Of a stretch of DNA of 40,364 bases, positions 31,197 to 40,306 are shown one piece after another. Position 1 is the first letter of the stretch. Every line of letters begins with the position of its first letter. Location: NCBI RefSeq assembly GCF_005435165.1, contig NZ_SGUC01000027.1, positions 1 to 40,364 on the forward strand, given 5' to 3'. The notes under the pieces were generated by a model. The model ran no database searches. It was not told the DNA's origin and saw only the letters and a list, made by a program, of their open reading frames with translations. The position numbers and the translations under genes are program-made. The stretch comes from Halorubrum sp. GN11_10-6_MGM (lineage in GTDB: Archaea > Halobacteriota > Halobacteria > Halobacteriales > Haloferacaceae).

Positions 31197-31919
31197 ATGG
31201 AACTCACTTGGCACGGCCACTCCACGTGGCACGTCGTCGTCGAGGACACGGAGCTGCTCATCGACCCGTTCTTCGACAATCCGAAGACCGACGTCGACCC
31301 GGCGTCGCTCGACCCCGACTATCTGCTCTTGACTCACGGGCACGCGGACCACATCGGCGACGCCGACCAGTTCCCGGACGCGACGGTCGTCGCGACCCCG
31401 GAGCTGACCGGCTACGTCCAGGAGAACTTCGGCCACGAACACACGCTCCCGGCCGGCGGGATGAACATCGGCGGCACCGTCGAGTGCGGCGACGCGTGGG
31501 TGACGATGGTCCGCGCGGACCACTCGAACGGCATCGAGAACGACCCCGACTACTCCGCGGGGATGCCGGCCGGGTTCGTGATCGGCGACAAGAAGCCGAC
31601 CCAGGAGTCCGACCCGGACTGTACCACCTTCTACCACGCCGGCGACACGGGCCTGATGTCCGAGATGGTCGACGTGATCGCGCCGTACCTCGAACCGGAC
31701 GCCGCCGCCCTCCCCGCCGGCGACCACTTCACGATGGGGCCCGCGGGCGCCGGCATCGCCGCCGACTGGGTGGGCGCCGACATCGTCTTCCCGATGCACT
31801 ACGACTCGTTCGGTCCGATCGAAATAGAGACCCGCGAGTTCGTCAACGAGGTCAAGGCCGCGGGCGCCGCCGCCGAGCCCGTCGTTCTTGAGGGCGACGA
31901 GACGTACACGCTGGAGTAG
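31197..31919 (+). CDS. Metal-dependent hydrolase, metallo-beta-lactamase fold (UPF0173)
   Basis: 240 residues. [11 protein letters not shown] and the binuclear metal motif [10 protein letters not shown] (46-55) define the UPF0173 branch of the superfamily. A third histidine group appears as R-A-D-H-S near residue 105, and an Asp in H-A-G-D-T-G and a C-terminal M-H-Y complete the expected ligands. Members are broad hydrolases with no agreed substrate. The frame is open well upstream, but the ATG at 31197 matches both the conserved N-terminus and the TATA spacing. Confidence 0.92.
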   Translation: MELTWHGHSTWHVVVEDTELLIDPFFDNPKTDVDPASLDPDYLLLTHGHADHIGDADQFPDATVVATPELTGYVQENFGHEHTLPAGGMNIGGTVECGDAWVTMVRADHSNGIENDPDYSAGMPAGFVIGDKKPTQESDPDCTTFYHAGDTGLMSEMVDVIAPYLEPDAAALPAGDHFTMGPAGAGIAADWVGADIVFPMHYDSFGPIEIETREFVNEVKAAGAAAEPVVLEGDETYTLE

Positions 31920-31969
31920 CGCGACCGGCCTCTCGGAGTTCGCGTGGCTCGCCGCCCGACGAGGACCGC

Positions 31970-31975
31970 TTTTTT
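31970..31975 (+). terminator. T-tract terminator after the metallo-hydrolase gene
   Basis: Six consecutive T about 50 bp beyond the stop codon. Oligo-T tracts are the usual archaeal termination signal. Confidence 0.45.
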
Positions 31976-32118
31976 CGAGGCATCGAGGCGATCGCAGACG
32001 GCGAGATCCGCGCTCAGCGTCCGTTCCGTCGCCGAACGGTGAGCGCTGCGAACGGGCGGACATAAAGTATTACTCGGAGACAAATAAATATTATATCCGC
32101 TGTCGTAGATTCCGCTCA

Positions 32119-32131
32119 CTGCCGCCGGCAG
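32119..32131. repeat. Palindrome CTGCC-GCC-GGCAG in the AT-rich island
   Basis: A perfect 5-bp-arm inverted repeat, the only GC-rich element in about 140 bp of AT-rich sequence, 80 bp upstream of the transporter start. A plausible operator for sugar control. Confidence 0.45.
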
Positions 32132-32175
32132 AAATATACCAAATGTATTTAAATTAATAATAAATCAGAAGCCTT

Positions 32176-32186
32176 CTAAATAAAAG
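32176..32186 (+). promoter_or_regulatory. TATA box of the sugar porter gene
   Basis: CTAAATAAAAG, 26-36 bp upstream of the ATG at 32212, the best-placed of several TATA-like runs. Confidence 0.55.
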
Positions 32187-32211
32187 ATGGTTAGCGCCGA
32201 ATTGGTACGTC

Positions 32212-33609
32212 ATGTCAATCGCAGATATGCGGGCCGTGATCCGGGGAGAGGGCGGACGGTTCGTCTACGTCGTCTCCGCGCTCGCGGCGCTCAACGGCCT
32301 CCTGTTCGGGTTCGACACGGGGATCATTTCCGGAGCCATCCTCTTCATCGACACCGCCTTCGAGCTGAGTCCCTTGGTGGAGGGGATCGTCGTCAGCGGC
32401 GCGATGGTCGGGGCGGCCGCCGGCGCGGCCGTCGGCGGGCAGGTGTCCGACCGGATCGGCCGCAAGCGGTTCATCCTGCTGTCGGCCGGGGTGTTCTTCC
32501 TCGGTTCGTTCCTCATGGCGGTCGCGCCGACCGTCTCGGTGCTCGTCGCGGGACGGATGATCGACGGGATCGCTATCGGGTTCGCGTCGATCGTCGGCCC
32601 GCTGTACATCTCCGAGATCGCGCCGCCCTCCGTCCGCGGCGGACTCACGTCGCTGAACCAGCTGATGGTCACCGTGGGGATCCTCTCGTCGTACTTCGTC
32701 AACTACGCCTTCTCCGGCTCCGGGTCGTGGCGGATCATGCTCGGCGCGGGGATGGTTCCGGCCGTCGTGCTCGCAATCGGGATGGTCCGAATGCCCGAGA
32801 GCCCCCGGTGGCTCTACGAGCAGGGCCGGACCGACGAGGCCCGCGCCGTCCTCCGTCGCACGCGCGACGGCGACGTCGAGGCCGAGCTCTCGGAGATCGA
32901 GACGACCGTCGAGGCGCAGTCCGGAAACGGGGTGCGCGACCTGCTCAGCCCGTGGATGCGCCCGGCGCTGGTCGTCGGGCTCGGTCTCGCAATATTCCAG
33001 CAGGTCACCGGGATCAACGCGGTGATGTACTACGCGCCGACGGTCCTGGAGTCGACCGCGCTCGGCAGCTCGCAGTCGATCCTCGCGTCGGTGGCCATCG
33101 GAACCGTCAACGTCGCCATGACCGTCGTCGCGATCCTCCTCGTCGACCGCGTCGGTCGTCGCCCCCTCCTGCTCGTCGGGACCGGCGGGATGATCGGGTC
33201 GCTGGGCGTCGCCGGGCTCGTCTTCCGGTTCGCCGACCCGACCGGCGGGATGGGGTGGCTGGCGACGCTCACGCTCATCTCGTTCGTCGCGTTCTTCGCG
33301 ATCGGGCTCGGTCCGGTGTTCTGGCTGCTCATCTCCGAGATCTATCCACTCGCCGTCCGCGGGAGCGCGATGGGGATCGTGACCGTCGCCAACTGGCTCG
33401 CGAACCTCGCCGTGGCGCTGTCGTTCCCCGTGCTGCTCGACGGGATCGGCACGCCGGCGACGTTCTGGCTGTTCGGGGCCTGTAGCGTCGTCGCCCTCCT
33501 CTTCACCCACCGGACCGTCCCCGAGACGAAGGGCCGGACGCTGGAGGCGATCGAGGCCGACCTGCGGGGCGCGACCGGGCTGGCCGCGGACGCGTCCGGC
33601 GACGACTGA
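32212..33609 (+). CDS. Sugar porter family MFS transporter
   Basis: 465 residues, 12 membrane helices. The sugar porter signatures are all present: G-G-Q-V-S-D-R-I-G-R-K-R after helix 2, P-E-S-P-R-W-L after helix 6, F-Q-Q-V-T-G-I-N in helix 7, V-D-R-V-G-R-R-P in the second half, and P-E-T-K-G-R-T-L-E at the C-terminus. Q-Q-V-T-G-I-N-A is the residue set that contacts hexoses in characterised members. It is likely to import a hexose or pentose by proton or sodium symport. The long AT-rich upstream region with a palindrome suggests regulated expression, unlike most genes here. Confidence 0.94.
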   Translation: MSIADMRAVIRGEGGRFVYVVSALAALNGLLFGFDTGIISGAILFIDTAFELSPLVEGIVVSGAMVGAAAGAAVGGQVSDRIGRKRFILLSAGVFFLGSFLMAVAPTVSVLVAGRMIDGIAIGFASIVGPLYISEIAPPSVRGGLTSLNQLMVTVGILSSYFVNYAFSGSGSWRIMLGAGMVPAVVLAIGMVRMPESPRWLYEQGRTDEARAVLRRTRDGDVEAELSEIETTVEAQSGNGVRDLLSPWMRPALVVGLGLAIFQQVTGINAVMYYAPTVLESTALGSSQSILASVAIGTVNVAMTVVAILLVDRVGRRPLLLVGTGGMIGSLGVAGLVFRFADPTGGMGWLATLTLISFVAFFAIGLGPVFWLLISEIYPLAVRGSAMGIVTVANWLANLAVALSFPVLLDGIGTPATFWLFGACSVVALLFTHRTVPETKGRTLEAIEADLRGATGLAADASGDD

Positions 33610-33702
33610 TGCGTCGCTGACCGCGAAGCGGTCGGCGTCGGCACGTCGGCGTCGCCGTTCTCGAACTCGCGGAGCGCGCCCCCGACGTGCCGATGCCGAT
33701 AG

Positions 33703-33710
33703 TCTTTATC
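33703..33710 (+). promoter_or_regulatory. TATA box of the OsmC gene
   Basis: TCTTTATC, 28-35 bp upstream of the ATG at 33738; leaderless transcript predicted. Confidence 0.5.
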
Positions 33711-33737
33711 CCCAGGAGACCGAACGAACACTCGACT

Positions 33738-34136
33738 ATGGCAGACATCGAGACGTCCACCGTTTCCGAATCGGGCTACGCCAGCACCAGTCAGGTCGGC
33801 GAGTTCGACCTCCAGATCGACGCGACCGACGAGACGGGGCCGAACCCGAACGCGACGCTCGTCGCGACGTACGCCTCCTGTTACCTCCCCGCGTTCCGCG
33901 TCGGCGGTAGCCAGCGCGGCGAGGAGGAGCTCGGGAAGATCCAGATCGACGCCAGCGCCGAGCTCGACGACGACGACGACCTCGAATCGATCGCCTTCGA
34001 CGTCCACGTCGAAGCCGACCTCGACGACGAGACCGCGGCCGACATCGCCGAGCGCGCCGAGGGGATCTGTCACGTCCACAGCGCGCTCCGCGAGGGGCTT
34101 CACGCCGACGTCAGCGTCTACCCCGGCGCGTTCTGA
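33738..34136 (+). CDS. OsmC/Ohr family protein
   Basis: 132 residues. The two family cysteines are Cys48 in Y-A-S-C-Y-L-P-A-F and Cys111 in E-G-I-C-H-V-H, about 60 residues apart as in OsmC peroxiredoxins that reduce organic hydroperoxides. The usual activating arginine near the N-terminus is not obvious: the first Arg is at 54. Peroxidase activity is therefore likely but not assured. The ATG was chosen by TATA spacing and by the family N-terminus; the longer reading from 33687 is not supported. Confidence 0.88.
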   Translation: MADIETSTVSESGYASTSQVGEFDLQIDATDETGPNPNATLVATYASCYLPAFRVGGSQRGEEELGKIQIDASAELDDDDDLESIAFDVHVEADLDDETAADIAERAEGICHVHSALREGLHADVSVYPGAF

Positions 34137-34148
34137 GGCGACGCGACG

Positions 34149-34153
34149 TTTTT
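34149..34153 (+). terminator. T-tract after the OsmC gene
   Basis: Five consecutive T, 13 bp beyond the stop codon, in the 47-bp gap where the OsmC and hybrid kinase genes converge. Confidence 0.4.
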
Positions 34154-34183
34154 GCGGCCCGTTTCTCCCCGACACTCGCCCGA

Positions 34184-36871
34184 TCAGTCGGGGGCTTCGG
34201 TCTCTTCGAGAGACGAATCCGGTTCCTCGGCGGGCGGTTCAGGTTTCTCGGCGGCCGACCCCAACTCCTCGGCGGACGGTCCCGGCTCCTCGGGCCCCGG
34301 TCCCGGCCGATCGACGCCGGTGAACTCGAACCGGGCGCCGCCACCGTCCCCCTCCGTGACCGCGACGTCCCAGCCGTGCGCCTCGGCGATGCGCTGGACG
34401 ATCGAGAGCCCGAAACCGGTCCCCGTGTCGGAGGTCGTGTAGCCGTTCTCGAACACTTGATCCCGCTCGTCGGCGTCGATCCCCGGGCCGTCGTCGGCGA
34501 CGTAGAACCCGTCCGGAAGGTCGCCGACGACGACGCGCTCGCCGCCGTGTTCGTCGGCGTTGCGGAACAGGTTCCCGAGCAGCTGTCCGATCCGTCCCGG
34601 GTCGGCGCAGACCTCGCAGTCCGCCTCGATGACGACGTCGATCGAGGGCTCCGTCCCCTCGGTCTCTGCGGCGTCATCGCCGCCGAACGGGTCCTCGCCG
34701 TCGGCCGAGCCGAACGCGTCGTCGCTGTAGCGGGCGGCCAGATCGCCGAGGTGGACGCGCTCGAACGAGCCGACCGCCTCGCCCTGCTTGGCGAGCGCGA
34801 GGACGTCCTCGATCAGCCGCTCCATCTCGTCGAGCGCGCGGTCACACCGGTCGAAGTACGAGTCCGTCCCCGTCTCGCGGGCGAGCCGGAGATATCCCGA
34901 GAGGACGTTGAGGGGGTTCCGGAGGTCGTGAGAGACGATACTCGCGAACTCGTCGAGTCGCTCGTTCTCGCGTTCGATCCGGCGCTCGTACGCCTTCCGC
35001 TCGGAGATGTCGCGGCTGCTCGCTAGGAACCGGTCCTCGCCCTGAACGTCGATCCGCCTGACGTGGACCTCGACGGGGAACGTCGAGCCGTCGGCGCGGG
35101 CGAACGTCGTCTCCAGCCGGACCGTCTCGTCGACCTCCAGACTGTCCCAGAGATTCCGACCCACCTCCGGTTCGAGTTCGGTGTCGAGCTCCCAGACGTC
35201 CATGCCGACCACCTCGTCGCGGTCGTAGCCGAGGGCCTCCGTCAACGCGCGGTTGGCGTCGATTATCTCCCCCGCCTCGTCGTGGATGTCGATCATGTCA
35301 GGCGAGCGCTCGAACAGCGCCTCCAGCCGCGCGGAGGTGCGTTCGAGCCGCCGCTGTCGCCGACGGTCCTCGGTCACGTCGCGAGAGATGCCGAGCACCC
35401 CGTCGAACTCCCCGTCGATGACGAGGCGAGTCAGACCGTAGTCGACGATGACGTCGGACTGCGTCGGGAGGTCGATCTCGGCCGTCCCGGTCAGCGACTC
35501 GCGGTCCCCGTCGACGAGCGCGGCGAATCGGTCGCCGTCGTCCGTCTCTCTGATCTGTTCGACGAGACGGCTGTTCCGCCCGACGAGCTCCTCCGGGTCG
35601 ACCCCGTACACGTCGGCGAGGTGGTCGTTCACCAGCTCGAAGCGACCGTCGGCGTCGTAGATACACACCGATTCGGGCAGCTCGTCGACGAGCCGCCGAT
35701 ACCGTTCGAGCTCGCGCTCCCGCTCTTTCTCCTCGGTGACGTCGATGTGGATGCCGACGGCGCGGAGCGGGGCGCCATCCTCGTCCCGCTCGACCACCCG
35801 CCCGCGGTCGCGGATCCACTTCCAGTCGCCCGACTTCGTCCGCATCCGGAAGTCGGACTGGTAGAGGTCCGCCTCGCCGTCGAAGTGCGCCTCGATGGCG
35901 TTCCAAGCCTCGTCAATGTCGTCCGGGTGGACCCGGTCCTCCCACGCCGACAACTCGAAGTCGATCGCGTCGACCTCGTGGCCGAGCATCGCGGCCCAGC
36001 GCTCGTCGAACCGCACCTCGTCGGTCTGAACGTTCCAGTCCCAGACGCCGACGTCGGCCCCTTCGACGGCTAACTGGAGCCGCTCGGAGACCTCCCGGAG
36101 CTCGCGCTCGCGCCGCCGCTTCTCCGTCACGTCGCGGAAGTACAGCGCGAGCCCCCGTCCGGTGGGATAGCCGTTCACGACGAGGTCGGCGTCGAGCCGG
36201 TCGACGTGCTGTTCGAACCGCACCGGCTCGCCGGTCGCCGCGGCCTCGCGGAGCGCGGCCTCGCCCTCGGTGTCGGCGGTCCCCGGGAAGAGGTCCCAGA
36301 TCCGCTCCCCGATGAGGTCGTCAGCGTCGAGGTCGATCAGCGCCCTCGCGCGTTCGTTGAGGTACGTCACCCGCCACTCGCGGTCGACCTCGCAGAAGGC
36401 GTCGCTGATCCGGTCGAGGTGGGCCGTCAGCCGCCGATCGCCGTGCGCGCCGTCGACGGCCCCGTCGACGGCCTCGGCGAGCCTCGCGTAGCGGTCGGTC
36501 GTCTCCCCCTTGCGGAGGTACTCGTCGACGCCCGCGGAGACCGCCTCGCTGGCCACCGCCTCGGAGCCCTCCCCGGTGAACAGCACGAACGGGATCCCGC
36601 CGTGGCGGTCGCGGACGGCCCGGAGCAGTTCGATACCGTCCGCCTCGGGCATCTGGTAGTCCGAGACGACGCAGTCGAACGACGACGCGGAGAGCGCGTC
36701 GAGCGCGGCCGTCGCCCCCTCGACCGGCGTCGCGTCGATCCGGGGGTCGCGCTCCTCCAGCATCGACGCCGCCACGTCGGCGAGCCCCGGTTCGTCGTCG
36801 ACGACAAGCACCCGGAGCGACGAGGCCTCTCGCGCGGCGCCGGCGCCGTCCGAGTCCGTCGCTCCGCTCAT
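34184..36871 (-). CDS. Multi-PAS histidine kinase with N-terminal receiver domain
   Basis: 895 residues. An N-terminal receiver domain (about 19-135) has the acidic pair V-V-D-D-E (23-27), phosphoacceptor Asp71 (S-D-Y-Q-M-P) and Lys121. Four PAS domains follow at about 150-250, 265-380, 390-500 and 515-625; the second ends in the PAC motif I-D-V-T-E-E-K. The kinase has His648 in V-S-H-D-L-R-N-P-L-N, an N-box at 765-775, D-D-G-P-G-I and G-T-G-F-G-L-S. The last 40 residues are a Pro/Glu-rich repeat tail. No membrane helices, so the signals are cytoplasmic; receiver-first kinases of this kind are common in haloarchaea and often lack a separate partner gene. Confidence 0.94.
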   Translation of the reverse strand: MSGATDSDGAGAAREASSLRVLVVDDEPGLADVAASMLEERDPRIDATPVEGATAALDALSASSFDCVVSDYQMPEADGIELLRAVRDRHGGIPFVLFTGEGSEAVASEAVSAGVDEYLRKGETTDRYARLAEAVDGAVDGAHGDRRLTAHLDRISDAFCEVDREWRVTYLNERARALIDLDADDLIGERIWDLFPGTADTEGEAALREAAATGEPVRFEQHVDRLDADLVVNGYPTGRGLALYFRDVTEKRRRERELREVSERLQLAVEGADVGVWDWNVQTDEVRFDERWAAMLGHEVDAIDFELSAWEDRVHPDDIDEAWNAIEAHFDGEADLYQSDFRMRTKSGDWKWIRDRGRVVERDEDGAPLRAVGIHIDVTEEKERERELERYRRLVDELPESVCIYDADGRFELVNDHLADVYGVDPEELVGRNSRLVEQIRETDDGDRFAALVDGDRESLTGTAEIDLPTQSDVIVDYGLTRLVIDGEFDGVLGISRDVTEDRRRQRRLERTSARLEALFERSPDMIDIHDEAGEIIDANRALTEALGYDRDEVVGMDVWELDTELEPEVGRNLWDSLEVDETVRLETTFARADGSTFPVEVHVRRIDVQGEDRFLASSRDISERKAYERRIERENERLDEFASIVSHDLRNPLNVLSGYLRLARETGTDSYFDRCDRALDEMERLIEDVLALAKQGEAVGSFERVHLGDLAARYSDDAFGSADGEDPFGGDDAAETEGTEPSIDVVIEADCEVCADPGRIGQLLGNLFRNADEHGGERVVVGDLPDGFYVADDGPGIDADERDQVFENGYTTSDTGTGFGLSIVQRIAEAHGWDVAVTEGDGGGARFEFTGVDRPGPGPEEPGPSAEELGSAAEKPEPPAEEPDSSLEETEAPD

Positions 36872-36917
36872 TTCAACAGATGTTTCATATTCGACATGAT
36901 AACCGTTTCGCTCCCGC

Positions 36918-37583
36918 TCACCGGACCACCGTCGAGACGGCGAGCCCGGATCCGACCGGGAGGATCGCGGTCTCGACGGCGTCGTCGGACCGGACGGTTC
37001 CGAGGTACTCGCCGATACCCCGGGTCTCCGCGTCGACCGCGGCGTCCGGGAGCGGGTCGCCCGCCTCGAAGTGTGCGACGAGCGTCTCGAAGTCGATCGG
37101 ACCGCGCGTGACGTTGTCGGCGACTATCACGCCGCCGGACCTGACCTTCGGGAGGACCGCCCGGTAGGCGTCGACGTACCGTTCCTTCTGGTGGTCGATC
37201 AGGGCGACGTCGAAGGGGCCGTCGTACCGTTCGACCGTCTCCATCGCGTCGCCGACCTCGAAGGTGACGCGGTCGGCGTACCCGTGATCGGCGGCGAACG
37301 CCACGCCGCGCTCGGCCTCGTCGACGTCGAACTCGGTGCACGTCACGTGATCGGCGCCGCCGCGGAGGAACCACGTGGCGGAGTAGCCGAACCCGGAGCC
37401 GAACTCGAAGACGCGCCCCGCGTCCGTCAGCCGCGCGAGCAGGCGGCAGACCGCTCCCGCCTCGGGACCGACGATCGGGAACCCCCACTCGTCCGCGAGG
37501 TCGGCCATCTCCGACTGGACCGGCGTGTGCTCCGGCGCCGTCGCGGCGAGGAACCGGCGTGCGGTGTCCGTGAGCACGTCCAT
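36918..37583 (-). CDS. O-methyltransferase, SAM-dependent (class I, caffeoyl-CoA OMT-like)
   Basis: 221 residues. Motif I is V-F-E-F-G-S-G-F-G-Y-S (58-68), and C-T-E-F-D (82-86) binds the SAM ribose. The metal/catalytic region I-D-H-Q-K-E (129-134) and A-D-N-V (155-158) match the caffeoyl-CoA/catechol O-methyltransferase family. Substrate unknown. The ATG at 37583 lies 23-31 bp downstream of a TATA-like GATTTAAGT (37606-37614, minus). The hybrid kinase gene follows 46 bp later on the same strand and may be read from the same transcript. Confidence 0.88.
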   Translation of the reverse strand: MDVLTDTARRFLAATAPEHTPVQSEMADLADEWGFPIVGPEAGAVCRLLARLTDAGRVFEFGSGFGYSATWFLRGGADHVTCTEFDVDEAERGVAFAADHGYADRVTFEVGDAMETVERYDGPFDVALIDHQKERYVDAYRAVLPKVRSGGVIVADNVTRGPIDFETLVAHFEAGDPLPDAAVDAETRGIGEYLGTVRSDDAVETAILPVGSGLAVSTVVR

Positions 37584-37605
37584 ACCCCGTTTTCGCACGG
37601 ACGGT

Positions 37606-37614
37606 ACTTAAATC
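37606..37614 (-). promoter_or_regulatory. TATA box of the O-methyltransferase gene
   Basis: GATTTAAGT on the minus strand, 23-31 bp upstream of the ATG. Confidence 0.55.
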
Positions 37615-37661
37615 GGACCGCCGACCGCGGCCGGGGCGGGGACCCGATCGACACCGCCCTG

Positions 37662-37673
37662 AAAACTGTTAAG
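37662..37673 (+). promoter_or_regulatory. TATA-like element of the methylmalonyl-CoA mutase gene
   Basis: AAAACTGTTAAG, 26-37 bp upstream of the ATG at 37699. Confidence 0.4.
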
Positions 37674-37698
37674 TCGCGCTCGGTCGACCAGTTCGATA

Positions 37699-39372
37699 AT
37701 GTACGACCCTGAGGAACTCGCCGCGATCCGGGAGGCCAAGGAGTCGTGGGAGGACGGTACCTACGGCGAGACGGTCGACCGGTTCGGCGAGCGAGAAGAG
37801 GCGTTCACCACCGACACCGGGGGCCAAGAGGTGGAGCCACTCTACACGCCCGCGGACGTCGAGACGGACTACCGCGAGGACCTCGGCTATCCCGGCGAGG
37901 AGCCGTACACCCGCGGCGTCTACTCCACGATGCACCGCGGGCGGCTCTGGACGATGCGCCAGTACGCCGGGATGGGCACCGCCGCGGAGACCAACGAGCG
38001 GTTCCGCTACCTCATCGACGAGGGGTCGTCCGGCCTCTCGATGGCGTTCGACCTCCCGACGCAGATGGGGTACGACTCCGACGCCGCGATGGCCGAGGGG
38101 GAGGTCGGGCGCTCCGGCGTCGCCATCGACACCCTCGACGACTTCGAGACCGTCTTCGACTCCATTCCGCTCGACGAGGTGTCCACGTCGATGACGATCA
38201 ACGCCCCCGCGGCCGTCCTCCTCGCGATGTACGTCGCGATGGGCGACGAGCAGGGGGTCCCGCGCGACCAGCTCCGGGGGACGATCCAGAACGACATCAT
38301 GAAGGAGTACATCGCGCGGAACCTCTACATCTACCCGCCGAAGCAGTCGATGCGGCTGATAACGGACATCTTCGAGTTCTGTGCGGCCGAGACGCCGAAG
38401 TTCAACACCATCTCCATCTCGGGGTACCACATCCGCGAGGCGGGCTCGACCGCGGCCCAAGAGATCGCCTTCACGCTCGGTAACGGGATCGAGTACGTCG
38501 AGGCCGCCGTCGACGCCGGGCTCGATGTCGACGAGTTCGCCCCGCAGCTCTCCTTCTTCTTCAACGCCCACAACAACATCTTCGAGGAGGCCGCGAAGTT
38601 CCGCGCCGCCCGGCGGATGTGGGCGCAGATCATGGAGGAGCGGTTCGGCGCGGAGAACCCCAAATCGAAGCAGCTGAAGTTCCACACCCAGACCGGCGGC
38701 TCGACGCTCACGGCCCAGCAGATCGAGAACAACGTCGTCCGCGTCTCCTATCAGGCGCTCGCGGCGGTGCTCGGCGGCACCCAGAGCCTCCACACGAACG
38801 GGAAAGACGAGGCGCTCGCGCTGCCGACCGAGAAGTCGGTCAGGACCGCGCTCCGCACGCAGCAGATCCTCGCCCACGAGTCGGGCGCGGCCGACACGAT
38901 CGACCCGCTCGCGGGCTCGTACTACGTCGAGAGCCTCACCGACGGGATCGAGGAGGACGCCTTCGAGATCCTCGACGAGGTCGACCGCCGCGGCGGAATG
39001 CTTGAGGCCGTCGAGAGCGGGTGGGTTCAGCGACAGATCCAAGACGTCGCCTTCGAGCGCCAACAGGAGATCGAGGACGGCGAGCGGATCATCGTCGGCG
39101 TCAACGAGTACGAGGTGGACGAGGAGCCGGAGATGGACTTAGAGGAGGTCGACCCCGAGCAGGAGCAGAACCAGCGCGACCGCCTGAACGAGGTGAAGGC
39201 CGACCGCGACGACGACGCGGTCGAGGACGCCCTCGCCGGGCTCCGCGAGACCGCGCAGGGGTCCGAGAACGTGATGCCCCACGTGGTCGACGCGGTGAAG
39301 GCGTACGCGACGGTCCAGGAGATATCGGACGTGCTCCGCGACGAGTTCGGAGAGTACAAGCCGGGGCAGTGA
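37699..39372 (+). CDS. mcmA: Methylmalonyl-CoA mutase, large (catalytic) subunit
   Basis: 557 residues, the catalytic TIM-barrel subunit without the cobalamin-binding domain, which in archaea is a separate small protein. Residues that read the substrate in the Propionibacterium enzyme are conserved, and by direct counting at the same numbers: Tyr75, Met78, Arg82, Thr85, Arg87, Tyr89 (R-Q-Y-A-G), Thr195, Gln197 and Arg207 (I-A-R-N). Tyr89 plus Arg207 favours methylmalonyl-CoA over isobutyryl- or 2-hydroxyisobutyryl-CoA. It interconverts methylmalonyl-CoA and succinyl-CoA in propionate, odd-chain fatty acid and branched amino-acid breakdown, and in the methylaspartate cycle of some haloarchaea. 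The partner B12 subunit is not in the window. Confidence 0.95.
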   Translation: MYDPEELAAIREAKESWEDGTYGETVDRFGEREEAFTTDTGGQEVEPLYTPADVETDYREDLGYPGEEPYTRGVYSTMHRGRLWTMRQYAGMGTAAETNERFRYLIDEGSSGLSMAFDLPTQMGYDSDAAMAEGEVGRSGVAIDTLDDFETVFDSIPLDEVSTSMTINAPAAVLLAMYVAMGDEQGVPRDQLRGTIQNDIMKEYIARNLYIYPPKQSMRLITDIFEFCAAETPKFNTISISGYHIREAGSTAAQEIAFTLGNGIEYVEAAVDAGLDVDEFAPQLSFFFNAHNNIFEEAAKFRAARRMWAQIMEERFGAENPKSKQLKFHTQTGGSTLTAQQIENNVVRVSYQALAAVLGGTQSLHTNGKDEALALPTEKSVRTALRTQQILAHESGAADTIDPLAGSYYVESLTDGIEEDAFEILDEVDRRGGMLEAVESGWVQRQIQDVAFERQQEIEDGERIIVGVNEYEVDEEPEMDLEEVDPEQEQNQRDRLNEVKADRDDDAVEDALAGLRETAQGSENVMPHVVDAVKAYATVQEISDVLRDEFGEYKPGQ

Positions 39373-39424
39373 CCGCTCGGTCCCCGTCCGTTCAATCCGC
39401 GACCGCGAGCGGCGTGGCGCCCGC

Positions 39425-40267
39425 TCAGTCGGCGCCGCGAACCACGTGGCCGTACTTCAGCGCGGCGACGAAGACGCCGCCGCCGACGGCGTTGCCGACG
39501 GTCGCGAGCGCGAGGAACGCGAGGTAGTCGGCCACCGTGATCGCGGGCGAGACGAACAGCCCGAACAGCACCTCGACGTTGCCGGCGATCGAGTGCGGCA
39601 GGTGGAGCAGTCCGATGGTGCCAGTGACGATGAACACGAAGAGCAGGCGGCCCGTCGTCTCCTCTGCGGCGGTGATGAGCCACGCGAGCAGGCCCATCAG
39701 CCAGCCGGCGAACACGCCGCCGACGAACAGCCACTGGAGGTCGTGGGTCACCAGCTTGAGCGCGATCGCCTCGAAGGCCGCCGCCTCGACGACGCCGAGC
39801 CCGGGCGTCAGGAGGGTCGCGAGCAGGGCGAACGACAGCCCGCCGAGCAGGTTCCCCGCGTACACCAGCCCCCAGAGGCGACCCAGTTGGCCGAGCGAGG
39901 CCTGCCCGTCCATCACGGGGATCACCGCCAGCATCGTGTGTTCCGTGAACAGCTCCGAGCGACCCAGGATGACGAAGACGAAGCCGACGGAGTAGACGGT
40001 CGCGAGCAGCAGTTCGGTGCCGAGGTCACCGTATCCGCCCGGCGAGAGCGTCAGCACGACGGCCATCAACAGCGGGCCGAACCCGATGTCGAGCCCGGCC
40101 GACAGCCCGGAGAGCAGCAGCCCGGACCGCTCGCGGTTCATCTCGTGGAGCGCGCTGTCGAGGATGGAGTCGAGGATCGTCCGCGACGTCTTCTGTTCCG
40201 CGGGCGCGTCGGAGTTCTGGTCGCTCACGGGGGATCCTACGGTGGAGTTGTCGCCCGACGAACCCAA
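39425..40267 (-). CDS. Formate/nitrite transporter family channel
   Basis: 280 residues with six predicted membrane helices after a 35-residue polar N-terminus. The pattern S-G-L-S-A-G-L-D-I-G-F-G in the first helix, L-G-R-S-E-L-F-T-E-H-T and G-N-L-L-G-G, plus the late S-I-A-G-N-V-E-V-L, are typical of FNT pentameric channels for formate, nitrite, hydrosulfide or other monovalent anions. Which anion is carried is not predictable. The ATG at 40267 was taken; GTG at 40228 or ATG at 40142 are in-frame alternatives. Convergent with the mutase gene, 52 bp apart. Confidence 0.88.
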   Translation of the reverse strand: MGSSGDNSTVGSPVSDQNSDAPAEQKTSRTILDSILDSALHEMNRERSGLLLSGLSAGLDIGFGPLLMAVVLTLSPGGYGDLGTELLLATVYSVGFVFVILGRSELFTEHTMLAVIPVMDGQASLGQLGRLWGLVYAGNLLGGLSFALLATLLTPGLGVVEAAAFEAIALKLVTHDLQWLFVGGVFAGWLMGLLAWLITAAEETTGRLLFVFIVTGTIGLLHLPHSIAGNVEVLFGLFVSPAITVADYLAFLALATVGNAVGGGVFVAALKYGHVVRGAD

Positions 40268-40306
40268 CTCTTTCCCTCGGCGAACCGCGGTTCCGGGACC
40301 GACACC

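Larger units (their letters stand above)
31920..32211. other. Intergenic AT-rich island upstream of the sugar porter (292 bp)
   Basis: The first 120 bp are of ordinary composition and contain the T-tract terminator. From about 32060 to 32200 the DNA is far richer in A+T than anything else in the window, with several overlapping TATA-like runs (around 32082-32095, 32144-32163 and 32176-32186) and a GC palindrome inside them. No ORF is supported. Confidence 0.6.
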
